From NCBI RefSeq assembly GCF_026626745.1, contig NZ_JAPNJW010000002.1:4612151-4676150 (forward strand): DNA of 64,000 nt. The letters run 5' to 3'. A model generated the notes under the pieces. The model ran no database searches and was not told the origin of the DNA. It worked only from the letters and a program-made list of their open reading frames with translations. The DNA comes from Nannocystis sp. RBIL2 (GTDB lineage: Bacteria; Myxococcota_A; Polyangia; Nannocystales; Nannocystaceae). The stretch's first letter is position 1. Every line of letters starts with the position of its first letter. Made by a program: the position numbers and the translations under genes. Below are positions 7,603 through 17,537 of this stretch, piece by piece.

Positions 7603-10600
7603 ATGATCGCAGCCCTGATCCGCATCTGCATTCAAAAGCGCCTCGCGGCGATCCTGATGACCCTCGTCGTCGCGCTGTACGGCCTGCAGGCCTACTTCAA
7701 GACGCCGATCGAGGCCTATCCGGACGTCACGAACGTCCAGGTCAACGTCGTCGCCCAGCTGTCGGGTGCGGCGCCGGAGGAGATCGAGCGCCAGGTGACG
7801 ATCCCGCTCGAGCGGGCCCTGAACGGCACGCCGGACATGATCCAGATGCGCAGCGAGAGCCTGTTCGGGCTCTCGATCCTGTGGCTGGTCTTCAACGACG
7901 AGGCCGACGCCTTCAAGGCGCGCACGCGGATCGCCGAGCGCCTGCTCAACGCCGAGCTGCCGGAGGAGGCCGAGGTCAAGCTCGCGCCCGACGCCACCCC
8001 GCTCGGCAAGGTCTACTACTACCGCCTCACCAGCGACCGCCACTCGCTCTACGACATCCGCTCCGAGCAGGAGTGGACCGTCACCCGCGTGCTCAAGCAG
8101 GTCCCCGGCGTCGCCGACGTCGTCGGCATGGGCGGCTTCCTCAAGGAGCTGCACGTCGAGGTCGACCCCCAGCGCATGGCCGCCTACGGCCTCACCCTGC
8201 TCGACATCACCGAGGCGCTCGAGCGCTCGAACAAGAACGTCGGCGGCGGCATCAAGCGCAACGGCGACCAGCAGCTGGTCATCCGCGGCATCGGCTACCT
8301 GCGCACGCCCAAGGACGTCGAGGACGTCGTGCTCGAGAGCGAGGGCGGCACCCCCGTCACCGTCGGCGACGTCGGCCGCGTGCTGCAGGCCTACACCCCG
8401 CGCCAGGGCACCGTCGGCTACAACGAGGAGCGCGACATCGTCGAGGGCATCGTCCTGCTGCGGCGCGGCGAGAACCCCGACACCGTGCTGGCGGCGCTGA
8501 AGCTCAAGATCGACGAGCTGAACCGCGAGATCTTGCCCGAGGGCATGGCCCTCGAGCCGATGTACGACCGCAGCACCCTGACCGGTCACACCCTCGAGAC
8601 GGTCAACCACAACCTGGTCAACGGCTTCCTGCTGATCGTCGGCCTGGTGTGGCTGTTCCTCCGCAGCATGCGCGGCTCGCTGATCGTCGCCGTCGTCATC
8701 CCGCTGTCGCTGCTGGCCGCGTTCGCCGGCCTCTACCTGCTCGGCCTGCCGGCCAACCTGATCTCGATGGGCGCGATCGACTTCGGGATCCTCGTCGACG
8801 GCGCGGTCGTCCTGGTCGAGAACGTCATCCACGAGATGCGCCTCCACAAGCCGACCAGCCGGCGCGAGGTGCTGAGCCTGGTCGCCAGCTCGGCCATCGA
8901 CGTCGCCCGGCCCACCTTCTACGCGATGGCGATCATCATCGCCGCGCTGATCCCGGTGTTCACGCTCGAGAGCGTCGAGGGCCGGATCTTCCGCCCGCTC
9001 GCGCTCACCTACAGCTTCGCCCTGATCGGCGCGCTGGTGTTCGCGCTGACCGTCGTCCCGGCCCTGCTGGCGCTCACCCTGCGCCCGCGCGACGCCGAGC
9101 TGCGCGACCCCAGGTTCCTCATCGTCCTGCGCGACGGCTACGCCCGCCTGCTGCGGGCCGCCCTGCGCGCCCGCGTGGTCCCGATCGCCCTGGCGCTCGG
9201 CCTGCTGGTCGCCGGCGGCGCCGCGGCCACGCGCATCGGCACCGAGTTCCTGCCCGAGCTCGACGAGGGCGACCTCTACATCTTCGTCGAGATGCCGCCC
9301 TCGGTCTCGCTCGAGAGCGGGCAGAACATCCTCGCCGAGGTCCGCCGCAAGATCATGGAGTTCCCGGAGGTGCTGGCCACGCCCTCGGAGCAGGGCCGCC
9401 CGGAGGACGGCCTCGACAACGAGGGCACCAACATGGCCAAGGTGTTCGCCCGCCTGCGGCCCAAGGAGAACTGGCGCCGCGGGCTCGCCAAGGAGCAGCT
9501 GATCGACGACATGCGGGCCAGCCTGGCCGAGATCCCCGGCGTCAGCTTCAACTTCTCGCAGCCGATCAAGGACAGCGTCGAGGAGGCCGTCAGCGGCGTC
9601 CGCGGCAAGATCGTCGTCAAGGTGTTCGGCACCGACCTCGCCGCCATGCGCGAGACGCTGGTGCGCGTCATCGACGCCGTCGGCGACGTCCCCGGCGTGG
9701 TCGACCTCGGCCTCTACCGCGACTCGTCGGTGCCGCAGCTGCAGATCGTGCTCGACCGCGGGGCCCTGGCCCGCAGCGGCATCAGCGTATCGGCGGCCGA
9801 CAACGTGATCGAGACCGCCATGGCCGGCCACGTCGTCACCAACCTGTGGCAGGAGGAGCGCCTCGTGCCGGTGCGCGTGCGCCTGCCCGCGGTCGAGAAG
9901 GCCGACGTGTCGAGCATCGGCGAGATCCTCGTGCCCTCGCCCGCCGGCGCGCGGATCCCCCTGCGCGACCTCGCCGACATCCGCATCGCCAGCGGCCGCG
10001 CCTCCGTCATCCGCGAGGCCAACCGCCGCTACCTCGCCCTCAAGTTCAACGTCGAGGGCCGCGACATGGGCTCCACCGTCAAGGACGCGATGGACGTGGT
10101 CGCGCGCGAGGTCACCGTCCCCGAGGGTCAGTACCTCAAGTGGGGCGGCGAGTTCGAGAACCAGCAGCGCGCCATGGCTCGCCTGCAGGTGATCGTCCCG
10201 ATCGCCCTGCTCATCGTCCTGGCCCTCCTGTACGGCGCCCTGCAGTCGGGCGTCAGCGCCGTCCTGGTCATGCTGTGCATCCCGTTCGCGCTGACGGGCG
10301 GCCTGTTCGCGCTGTGGGGCGCCGGGATCGCCCTGTCGGTCAGCGCCGCCGTCGGCTTCATCGCCTTGCTCGGGCAGGTGTCGCTCGCCGGCCTGCTGGT
10401 CGTCAGCGCGATCGACCGCCTGCGCAACGAGGGGGCCGAGCCGCTGCGCGCGGTCGTCGAGGGCGCGACCTCGCGGTTCCGGGCGCTGCTGATGACCGCG
10501 CTGCTGGCGATGCTCGGCCTGATGCCGATGGCGGTCTCGACCGGCATGGGCAGCGAGACGCAGAAGCCCTTCGCCGTCGTCATCATCGGCGGCATGGTCA

Positions 10601-10707
10601 CCACGTTGTTCGTGGCGCTGTTCATTTTGCCCGCGTTCACCAGCTTGCTCGGGCGGCGGCGGGCGACGGCCGAAAATGAAGCCGAGCTCACTCCGCCTGC
10701 GCATTGA
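7603..10707 (+). CDS. czcA: Heavy-metal efflux RND transporter (CzcA-like), pump 1
   Basis: About 1034 aa, full length for the HME-RND family. It is the proton-driven inner-membrane pump. The N-terminal membrane helix and 'TPIEAYPDVTNVQVNV' are family-typical. The proton-relay helix reads 'AIDFGILVDGAVVLVEN', with the Asp/Asp/Glu set characteristic of divalent-cation (Zn/Co/Cd) pumps rather than the 'GAMVDAAIVMIEN' of copper-type CusA. It begins 47 bases after the adaptor gene. It is highly similar along its length to pump 2 at 11314, which indicates duplication. Substrate is inferred only from the helix signature. Confidence 0.92.
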   Translation: MIAALIRICIQKRLAAILMTLVVALYGLQAYFKTPIEAYPDVTNVQVNVVAQLSGAAPEEIERQVTIPLERALNGTPDMIQMRSESLFGLSILWLVFNDEADAFKARTRIAERLLNAELPEEAEVKLAPDATPLGKVYYYRLTSDRHSLYDIRSEQEWTVTRVLKQVPGVADVVGMGGFLKELHVEVDPQRMAAYGLTLLDITEALERSNKNVGGGIKRNGDQQLVIRGIGYLRTPKDVEDVVLESEGGTPVTVGDVGRVLQAYTPRQGTVGYNEERDIVEGIVLLRRGENPDTVLAALKLKIDELNREILPEGMALEPMYDRSTLTGHTLETVNHNLVNGFLLIVGLVWLFLRSMRGSLIVAVVIPLSLLAAFAGLYLLGLPANLISMGAIDFGILVDGAVVLVENVIHEMRLHKPTSRREVLSLVASSAIDVARPTFYAMAIIIAALIPVFTLESVEGRIFRPLALTYSFALIGALVFALTVVPALLALTLRPRDAELRDPRFLIVLRDGYARLLRAALRARVVPIALALGLLVAGGAAATRIGTEFLPELDEGDLYIFVEMPPSVSLESGQNILAEVRRKIMEFPEVLATPSEQGRPEDGLDNEGTNMAKVFARLRPKENWRRGLAKEQLIDDMRASLAEIPGVSFNFSQPIKDSVEEAVSGVRGKIVVKVFGTDLAAMRETLVRVIDAVGDVPGVVDLGLYRDSSVPQLQIVLDRGALARSGISVSAADNVIETAMAGHVVTNLWQEERLVPVRVRLPAVEKADVSSIGEILVPSPAGARIPLRDLADIRIASGRASVIREANRRYLALKFNVEGRDMGSTVKDAMDVVAREVTVPEGQYLKWGGEFENQQRAMARLQVIVPIALLIVLALLYGALQSGVSAVLVMLCIPFALTGGLFALWGAGIALSVSAAVGFIALLGQVSLAGLLVVSAIDRLRNEGAEPLRAVVEGATSRFRALLMTALLAMLGLMPMAVSTGMGSETQKPFAVVIIGGMVTTLFVALFILPAFTSLLGRRRATAENEAELTPPAH

Positions 10708-10852
10708 CGGCGCGATATCTCCACACACGAACTCGAGTTCGCAATTGTGACGTTTATCACCCCTTCAATCGCTACAGGGGGATGACCGGCGACGATTCTT
10801 CGGCGCCGCTGCTTGCTGGCTTCTTGCGGCTCGTGTAGCTTCAATCTCCAGA

Positions 10853-11215
10853 ATGGAGCGGCGCGTTGGATTCGGCCGTTTGTGGGCGGTGCTCGCGACG
10901 TTCGTCGCGCTCGCCCTCGCGGTCGTATTCACCGCGGCGCCGTCCCAGCGGCTGTTCGAGCGCTTCTCCGAGGACAGCGTCAGCATCCCTGCGGTCCACG
11001 ATACGCCGTTCGTATCGCGCCAGCAGACGTTCGACGCCCAGCGCAGCACCGGCGCCGCCCCGAGTCCCAGCAAGAAGTGTCCCGCCGCATTGCCGTCGCT
11101 GTTGTCGCCGCTGTACGCGTCGACGCATTTGACGACGATGTCCGGACATCAGTCCGCTGAATGGCCGTCGTCGCGGCGTGGCCGACCGACCGCACGTGGG
11201 CCGCCGATGGTCTGA
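10853..11215 (+). CDS. Small putative exported protein between two RND pumps
   Basis: About 120 aa, starting with ATG near 'MERRVGFGRLW'. A hydrophobic signal or anchor lies at residues 11-30 ('LWAVLATFVALALAVVF'), followed by a polar, low-complexity region and one 'KKCP' cysteine. The tail is Arg/Pro-rich and the true end could be questioned. No family is recognised. Its position between the two pumps suggests an accessory role, but no metal-binding motif is evident. Confidence 0.45.
   Translation: MERRVGFGRLWAVLATFVALALAVVFTAAPSQRLFERFSEDSVSIPAVHDTPFVSRQQTFDAQRSTGAAPSPSKKCPAALPSLLSPLYASTHLTTMSGHQSAEWPSSRRGRPTARGPPMV
11137..11150. repeat. Perfect palindrome GATGTCCGGACATC
   Basis: A 14-base perfect palindrome with the same arms as the dispersed TGTCC/GGACA family but no spacer. 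It lies inside the 3' part of the small reading frame before pump 2, about 160 bases upstream of that start. Confidence 0.6.
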
Positions 11216-11313
11216 CCATAGTGGGGGCCGCACCTCGGCCCTCTGGGTCAGACACCCCACAATTCAATCGCCACTGAATGGCCATACGGCCACAGTGGAG
11301 CGGTCGGTCCGTC

Positions 11314-14300
11314 ATGATTCGTCACCTCGTTCGCTTGTGCGTCGATAAGCGACTCGCAGCGATCATCGTCACCTTCGTGCTCGCGCTGTACGGCGTCTCG
11401 TCGTACCTACAAACTCCCATCGAGGCCTATCCGGACGTCACCAACGTCCAGGTCAACGTCATCGCGCAGATGCCCGGGTTCGCCCCCGAGGAGATCGAGC
11501 GTCAGGTGACGATCCCCCTCGAGCGCGCGCTCAACGGCACCCCGGACATGGTCCAGATGCGCAGCGAGAGCCTGTTCGGGCTGTCGCTGATCTGGCTCGT
11601 CTTCAACGACGAGGCCGACCCGTTCAAGGCGCGCATGCGGGTCGCCGAGCGATTACAGGGGCTCGACCTGTCCGAGGGCGTCAACGTCCGGATCGCCCCC
11701 GACGCCACCCCGCTGGGCAAGGTCTACTACTACCGCGTCGTCAGCGACCGCCACACCCTGTACGAGCTGCGCACCGAGCAGGAGTGGACCATCGTCCGCC
11801 ACCTCAAGCAGGTGCCCGGCGTCGCCGACGTCGTCGGCATGGGCGGCTTCGTCCGCGAGCACCACGTCGAGGTCGACCCGGCCCGCCTCGCCACCTACGG
11901 CCTCACCCTGCAGGACGTCACCGACGCGCTGGCCAAGGCCAACCGCAACGTCGGCGGCGGCTACCAGCGCCACGGCCAGGAGCAGCTGGTCATCCGCGGC
12001 ATCGGCCTGCTCGAGAACGCCGACGACATCCGCGAGGCAGTGCTCGCCAACGAGGGCGGCACCCCGGTCACCATCGGCGACGTCGCCCAGGTCATCGAGG
12101 CCAACACCCCGCGCCAGGGCTCGGTCGGTTACAACGACCAGAAGGACATCGTCCAGGGCGTCGTCCTGCTGCGCCGCGGCGAGAACCCCGACACCGTCCT
12201 CAAGGGCATCCACGCCAAGATCGAGGAGCTCAACGCCAAGATCCTGCCCGAGGGCATGTCCCTGGTGCCGATGTACGACCGCAGCGTGCTCATCGAGCAC
12301 ACCCTGCACACGGTCTACGAGAACCTGCTGGTCGGCTTCGTGCTGGTCAGCGGGCTCGGCTGGCTGTTCCTGCGCAGCATCCGCGGCTCGCTGATCGTCG
12401 CGGTCACCATCCCGCTGGCCCTGCTGACGGCCTTCACCGGCCTCTACCTGCTCGGCCTGCCGGCCAACCTGATCTCGATGGGCGCGATCGACTTCGGCAT
12501 CATCGTCGACGGCGCCGTCGTCCTGGTCGAGAACGTGATCCACGAGGCCCGGGTGCAGAAGCCCCCGGACCGCAAGAGCATGCTCGAGGTCGTCGCGCAC
12601 TCGGCGATCAGCGTGTCCGGCCCGGCGTTCTTCGCCATGGCGATCAACATCGCCGCCCTGATCCCGGTGTTCACCCTGCAGGGCGTCGAGGGCCGCATCT
12701 TCAGCCCCCTGGCGCTGACCTACACGTTCGCCCTGCTCGGCGCGCTGGCGTTCTCGCTGACCGTCGTGCCCGCCCTGTGCGCCGTGTTCATGCGGCCCAA
12801 GGACGGCGACATCAGCGACCCGCGGTTCCTCATCATCCTGCGCGAGTGGTACCGCCAGGTCCTGATCGTCCTGCTGCGTCAGCGCTTCGTCGCCATCGTC
12901 GCCGGCCTGGCGCTGCTGGCGGCCGGCGTCGTGGCCGCCCGCGGCCTCGGCACCGAGTTCCTGCCCGAGCTCGACGAGGGCGACCTCTACGTGTTCGTCG
13001 AGATGCCGCCGAGCATCGCGCTCGAGTCCGGCCAGGACATCTTGCAGGAGGTCCGCCGCAAGATGCTGGAGTTCCCGGAGATCGAGAGCACTCCCTCGGA
13101 GCAGGGCCGGCCGGAGGACGGCATGGACAACGAGGGCATCAACATGGCCAAGGTGTTCGGCCGGCTGAAGCCCAAGTCCGAGTGGCGGCCCGGCCTCACC
13201 AAGGAGATGCTCATCGACCAGGTGCGCGCCTCGCTGACCGAGATCCCCGCCGTCCGCTTCAACTTCTCCCAGCCGATCCGCGACTCGGTGGAAGAGGCCG
13301 TCAGCGGCGTCCGCGGCAAGATCGTCGTCAAGGTGTTCGGCACCGACCTGACGCAGATGCGGGCGACGCTGCTCGACGTCATCGCGGCGATCAAGGACGT
13401 GCCCGGCGTGGTCGACCTCGGCATCTACCGCGACTCGATCATCCCGCAGCTGCAGATCAACCTCGACCGCAAGGCGCTGGCCCGCAACGGCATCAGCGTG
13501 CACGACGCCGAGACGGTCATCGAGACCGCCCTGGCGGGCACCACCGTCACCAACATGTGGGACAAGGAGCGGATCATCCCGACCCGCGTGCGCCTGCCGC
13601 CGGTCGCCAAGTCCGACCTCTCGGCCGTGGCCGAGCTGCTGATCCCCTCGCCGACCGGCGCGCGCGTCCCGCTGCGCGACCTGGCCACGATCGAGGTCGC
13701 CAGCGGCCGCGCCTCCGTCATCCGCGAGGCCAACAGCCGCTACCTCGCCATCAAGTTCAACATCGAGGGCCGCGACATGGGCTCGACCGTGGCCGAGGCG
13801 ATGGAGACCGCGGCGCGCAAGGTCCACGTGCCCGAGGGCGAGTACCTGGTGTGGGGCGGCGAGTTCGAGAACCAGCAGCGCGCCATGGCCCGCCTCAAGG
13901 TCATCGTCCCGATCGCCGTGCTCATCGTGTTCGGCCTGCTGTACGCCGCGCTCGGCTCCGGCATGAGCGCGCTCGTCATCATGCTGAGCGTGCCGTTCGC
14001 CCTGACCGGCGGCGTGTTCGTCCTCCGCCTCACCGGCATCCCGCTGTCGGTCAGCGCCGCGGTCGGCTTCATCGCCCTGCTCGGCCAGGTGTCGATGGCC
14101 GGCCTGCTGATGATCAGCGGCGTCGACCAGCGCCGGCGCGAGGGCCTGGCGCTGCGCGAGGCGGTCATCGAGTCCGGCGTCGACCGCTTCCGCGCCCGCC
14201 TCATGACCGGTCTGCTGGCGATGTGCGGCCTCATGCCGATGGCGGTCTCGACCAGCATGGGCAGCGAGGTGCAGCGCCCCTTTGCGCTGGTGATCGTCGG

Positions 14301-14397
14301 CGGTATGGTGACCACGCTGTTCGTGGCCCTGTTCTTCCTCCCGGCCCTCTACAGCTACCTCGCGCCCAGGCAGGCAAAGTCCCATGAACAACACTGA
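11314..14397 (+). CDS. czcA: Heavy-metal efflux RND transporter (CzcA-like), pump 2
   Basis: About 1027 aa. Paralogue of pump 1 with the same helix signature, here 'AIDFGIIVDGAVVLVEN', again the divalent-cation type. The blocks 'FLPELDEGDLY' and 'PSEQGRPEDG' are conserved in both pumps. The ATG at 11314 matches the start of pump 1 by homology. Its 3' end overlaps the next gene by 14 bases, so the downstream genes are translationally coupled to it. The two copies differ in scattered residues across the periplasmic domains, compatible with different metals or with redundancy. Confidence 0.92.
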   Translation: MIRHLVRLCVDKRLAAIIVTFVLALYGVSSYLQTPIEAYPDVTNVQVNVIAQMPGFAPEEIERQVTIPLERALNGTPDMVQMRSESLFGLSLIWLVFNDEADPFKARMRVAERLQGLDLSEGVNVRIAPDATPLGKVYYYRVVSDRHTLYELRTEQEWTIVRHLKQVPGVADVVGMGGFVREHHVEVDPARLATYGLTLQDVTDALAKANRNVGGGYQRHGQEQLVIRGIGLLENADDIREAVLANEGGTPVTIGDVAQVIEANTPRQGSVGYNDQKDIVQGVVLLRRGENPDTVLKGIHAKIEELNAKILPEGMSLVPMYDRSVLIEHTLHTVYENLLVGFVLVSGLGWLFLRSIRGSLIVAVTIPLALLTAFTGLYLLGLPANLISMGAIDFGIIVDGAVVLVENVIHEARVQKPPDRKSMLEVVAHSAISVSGPAFFAMAINIAALIPVFTLQGVEGRIFSPLALTYTFALLGALAFSLTVVPALCAVFMRPKDGDISDPRFLIILREWYRQVLIVLLRQRFVAIVAGLALLAAGVVAARGLGTEFLPELDEGDLYVFVEMPPSIALESGQDILQEVRRKMLEFPEIESTPSEQGRPEDGMDNEGINMAKVFGRLKPKSEWRPGLTKEMLIDQVRASLTEIPAVRFNFSQPIRDSVEEAVSGVRGKIVVKVFGTDLTQMRATLLDVIAAIKDVPGVVDLGIYRDSIIPQLQINLDRKALARNGISVHDAETVIETALAGTTVTNMWDKERIIPTRVRLPPVAKSDLSAVAELLIPSPTGARVPLRDLATIEVASGRASVIREANSRYLAIKFNIEGRDMGSTVAEAMETAARKVHVPEGEYLVWGGEFENQQRAMARLKVIVPIAVLIVFGLLYAALGSGMSALVIMLSVPFALTGGVFVLRLTGIPLSVSAAVGFIALLGQVSMAGLLMISGVDQRRREGLALREAVIESGVDRFRARLMTGLLAMCGLMPMAVSTSMGSEVQRPFALVIVGGMVTTLFVALFFLPALYSYLAPRQAKSHEQH

Positions 14398-14932
14398 TCG
14401 TCGCTTCGCGCCCGTCCGGCTCGCCGGCAGCGTCCTGCTGTCGGCGGCCGTGGCCCTGCCCGCGGTCGCGTCCGCGGCTCCGCCCCCCGGCCAGGAGGAG
14501 AGCCGGCGCGACCTCGAGGCGAAGACCAAGCTCGACCTCTCGCGCGAGTGGGCTGCCTACGGCCAGGACCAGGATCCGGAGCCGTTCGCCGACTACCTCG
14601 ACCGCCGCTTCCGCCTCCGCCGCGACGTCGGCCGCGGCCTCGTCATGGCCGGCGGCGTCACCTTCCTCGCCGGCGCCTTCGCCCTCATCTACGGCCTCAG
14701 CGACCTGCCCGACCGCGGCCGACCGTCGAAGGTCACCGGCTACACCCTCGCCGGCATCACCGGCGGCCTGTGGCTGGTCGGCGGCATCCTGTGGGGCATC
14801 AACGGCAAGCGCCTCGACAAGCTCGAGACCGCGGTCCTCGGCTTCGGCGGCCGCGGGCGCGTCCGCCTGCAGACCGCCGCCCCCATCCTTTTGCCCCGCG
14901 GCGCCGGGTTCGGCGTCAGCCTGGCGTTCTAG
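14384..14932 (+). CDS. Predicted exported membrane protein in efflux operon
   Basis: About 182 aa. A signal peptide ('VLLSAAVALPAVASAAPP') is followed by a charged segment and two membrane helices ('GLVMAGGVTFLAGAFALIYG' and 'GYTLAGITGGLWLVGGILWG'). It ends in '...GAGFGVSLAF', a terminal aromatic as in outer-membrane-targeted proteins. It overlaps pump 2 by 14 bases and precedes the second adaptor. The protein at 20408 has a similar plan (two helices, C-terminal '...LGLSFRF'). Function unknown. Confidence 0.75.
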   Translation: MNNTDRRFAPVRLAGSVLLSAAVALPAVASAAPPPGQEESRRDLEAKTKLDLSREWAAYGQDQDPEPFADYLDRRFRLRRDVGRGLVMAGGVTFLAGAFALIYGLSDLPDRGRPSKVTGYTLAGITGGLWLVGGILWGINGKRLDKLETAVLGFGGRGRVRLQTAAPILLPRGAGFGVSLAF

Positions 14933-14951
14933 CGAATCAGGAGTGAGACCG

Positions 14952-16100
14952 ATGACCCGCCAGCGAATCACCCGCGCCCTGTGCCGCCTCGCGCTGCCTC
15001 TGGGCCTGGCTCTCGGGACAGGTTGCAAGTCCAGCCAGCCCGTCGAGGTGGCCAGCGTCACCCAGCAGCCGCCCGCAGGTCCGCTCGGCTCGTCCGAGGA
15101 CGGCCTGCACTTCCTGCCGGCGGCCTCGCGGCCCTACGTCGAGATCCAGCCGGTCGCGATGGAGCCCGAGCACGCGGCGATCAAGGCCCCTGCGCGGGTC
15201 GCCTTCCGCGACGGCGCGCTGTCGCGGGTCGGCGCCCCGATCCCCGGCCGCGTCGTCAAGCTGCACGTCGAGGTCGGCGAGAAGGTCAAGGCCGGCGACC
15301 CGCTGGTCACCATCGCCAGCCCCGAGGCCTCGAGCTTCCACATGGAGCTCGCGCGCGCCCGCATCGAGGTCGAGACCGCCAAGGACCAGCTCGAGCGCCA
15401 GAACCAGATGGCCAAGCAGGGCGTCGGCCGCGAGTACGAGCGGGTGGCCGCGCAGCACCGCCTGGCCGAGACGCAGGCCTCGCTGCAGCACGCGCAGAAG
15501 GCAGTGTCGCTGCTCGGCAAGAGCTCCGGCGGCACCGTGGTCGTCGAGGCCGCGATCGAGGGCATGGTGCTGCGGCGCTTCGCCACCGTCGGCGCCCAGG
15601 TCGAGCCGGGCGGCGACCCGCTGATCGAGATCGGCAACCCCAACGCGCTGTGGGTCGTCGCCGAGGTGTTCCAGGACGACCTCGCCCTGGTCCACGACAG
15701 CTCCAAGGTCACGCTCGAGTTCGCGGCCCTGCCCGAGCCGGTCGAGGGCCACGTCGAGGGCATCGGCGTGCTCATCGACACCGGCCTGCGCCGCGCCCCG
15801 GTCTACGTCGCCATCGACGGCGAGGCCCCCGGCGTCACCCCCGGCATGTTCGCCCGCGCCAAGATCCAGACCCCGAGCACCACCGGCGTCACCGTCCCGC
15901 GGACCGCCGTCCTGATCAAGGAAGGCAAGATCTCGGTCGTCTACGTCGAGGAGCGCGAGGGCGTGTTCAGCCGCCGCGAGGTCGCGACCGGCCACACCTT
16001 CGGCGAATATGTCCAGATCCTGTCCGGCGTCAAACCGGGCGAGCGGATCGCGGTGTCCGGCGCGCTGCTGATCGACGGCACGGCGCAGCGGATCCTCTGA
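14952..16100 (+). CDS. RND efflux periplasmic adaptor lipoprotein, second copy
   Basis: About 382 aa, the same family as the adaptor at 6422. The lipobox cysteine is in 'ALGTGCKSS'. The lipoyl half-motifs are 'GRVVKLHVEVGEKVKAGDPL' and 'VEAAIEGMVLRR'. The ATG at 14952 is chosen because AGGAG lies eight bases upstream; the in-frame GTG at 14943 falls on that site. It sits between the small membrane protein and the TolC-type channel, so pump 2, this adaptor and the channel form a complete tripartite set. Confidence 0.9.
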   Translation: MTRQRITRALCRLALPLGLALGTGCKSSQPVEVASVTQQPPAGPLGSSEDGLHFLPAASRPYVEIQPVAMEPEHAAIKAPARVAFRDGALSRVGAPIPGRVVKLHVEVGEKVKAGDPLVTIASPEASSFHMELARARIEVETAKDQLERQNQMAKQGVGREYERVAAQHRLAETQASLQHAQKAVSLLGKSSGGTVVVEAAIEGMVLRRFATVGAQVEPGGDPLIEIGNPNALWVVAEVFQDDLALVHDSSKVTLEFAALPEPVEGHVEGIGVLIDTGLRRAPVYVAIDGEAPGVTPGMFARAKIQTPSTTGVTVPRTAVLIKEGKISVVYVEEREGVFSRREVATGHTFGEYVQILSGVKPGERIAVSGALLIDGTAQRIL

Positions 16101-16144
16101 GTGCAGCCCCATCCAACCGAAGCGACGCGCAGGACGTGAACGAC

Positions 16145-17536
16145 GTGACGAACGTGAAGAGCGTGAAGAGCGTACCCCAGCAAGGCTCGCCCGCGAGGCG
16201 AGCGCGCGTGCAGCTCGTGGCCGCGGCGATCGGCGCCACGCTGGGTCTGCCGCAGGTCAGCGCCGCGTCGCCGGTGGCCAACGCGGTGCCGGTGAAGGCG
16301 GTGCAGACGCCGGGCATGCCGCCGCCGCAGCAGCAGACGTACACCGCCGAGCTGCCCGACAGCGTCACGCTGCAGGAGGTCTTCGACCTCGTGAGGAGCC
16401 GCAGCCCGCGCTACAAGGCCTACGAGGCCGAGATCGACGTCGCCAAGAGCGAGGTCACCGCGGCGCGGGTGCTGCCCAACCCGACGCTGAGCCTCTCGAT
16501 CCTCTACCTGAACGTCGGCTTCAACCAGAACGGCGTCGCCACCTACTACGCCAACGCGACCCTGCCGATCCTCATCGCCGGCCAGCGGCGCGCCCGCGTC
16601 AAGACCGCCGACTACGGCGTGCGCTCGGCCGAGGCCGACCTCAAGGCCAACTACCACGAGCTCGCCTACGAGGCGCGCGAGCTGTTCATCGAGCTCCAGG
16701 CCGATCAGGCCCGCGTCAAGGTGCTCGACGAGGCGCTCGCCGACCTCGCGCGGCTCGAGGGCATCGTCGGCGCGCGCAAGCAGTCCGGCGTCGAGACCGA
16801 CTACGACACCCTGCGCATCAACGTCGAGACCTCGACGTGGAAGGCCCGCCGCGCCGAAGAAGAGGCCGCCGCGCAGGACACCGCCGGCCGGCTCGGCGTG
16901 CTCCTGGGCATCCCCTCGTGGTACCCGGCCGCCGAGGGCGAGCTGCGGCAGATGGGCCTGCGCGGCGACGCCGACCAGATGTGGCCCGACGTCGAGAAGT
17001 CGCAGCCGCGCATCGTCGCCGCCACCAAGTACGAGGCCTACGCGACCAAGAACATCGACCTGTCGAAGCGCGAGCGCTGGCCGGTGCCGTCGATCACCGC
17101 CGGCACCGTGGCGATTCAGAACTACTACTCGATCTCGACCCAGGTCGGCATCACAGTCCCGATCCCCATGTTCGACTGGGGCCAGGGCATCATGGCCCAG
17201 GCCAACGCGCGCAGCCAGCGGGCCAAGCGCGAGCGCGAGGCAGTCGTCGCCTCGACCCAGGCCGAGCTCAAGCGGGCGCTGCGGCTTTTGGAGCACCGCC
17301 GCAACGCGCTCGCCACCTTCGAGCTCGACGTCCTGTCGAAGCTGCCGACGATGAAGCAGATGGCCGAGGACAGCTTCCGCGCCGGCCAGTCCCAGCTGAT
17401 CGAGCTGCTCGACGCCACCCGCGCGCGCTTCGAGGTCAAGCTGACCCAGGTCGACATGCTCGAGGCGGTGGTCCAGGCCGAGGTCGACGTGCTGGCCGTC
17501 ACCGGGCGGATCGAGGAGACCGGCGGAGGGCGATGA
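16145..17536 (+). CDS. TolC-family outer-membrane efflux channel (CzcC/CusC-like)
   Basis: About 463 aa. Two outer-membrane-factor repeats: the first opens at 'VTLQEVFDLVRSRSPRYKAY' and the second near 'DLSKRERWPVPSITAG'. Long alpha-helical hairpins ('ADLKANYHELAYEARELF', 'RALRLLEHRRNAL') and the ending 'AEVDVLAVTGRIEE' are typical. The start is uncertain: in-frame GTGs lie at 16136, 16145, 16154 and 16163 in a short GTGAAG-like repeat. I prefer 16145, ten bases after AGGA. A signal peptide follows ('VQLVAAAIGATLGLPQVSAA'). It is the only channel in the locus and may serve both pumps. Confidence 0.87.
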   Translation: MTNVKSVKSVPQQGSPARRARVQLVAAAIGATLGLPQVSAASPVANAVPVKAVQTPGMPPPQQQTYTAELPDSVTLQEVFDLVRSRSPRYKAYEAEIDVAKSEVTAARVLPNPTLSLSILYLNVGFNQNGVATYYANATLPILIAGQRRARVKTADYGVRSAEADLKANYHELAYEARELFIELQADQARVKVLDEALADLARLEGIVGARKQSGVETDYDTLRINVETSTWKARRAEEEAAAQDTAGRLGVLLGIPSWYPAAEGELRQMGLRGDADQMWPDVEKSQPRIVAATKYEAYATKNIDLSKRERWPVPSITAGTVAIQNYYSISTQVGITVPIPMFDWGQGIMAQANARSQRAKREREAVVASTQAELKRALRLLEHRRNALATFELDVLSKLPTMKQMAEDSFRAGQSQLIELLDATRARFEVKLTQVDMLEAVVQAEVDVLAVTGRIEETGGGR

Positions 17537-17537
17537 C

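Noticed and set aside
7396..10728. Very long open frame of over 1,100 codons opposite pump 1
   Set aside because: Antisense shadow of a high-GC gene; the product is His/Asp/Gln-rich with no family pattern.
11653..14529. Long antisense frame opposite pump 2
   Set aside because: Same reason; it mirrors codon bias of the real gene.
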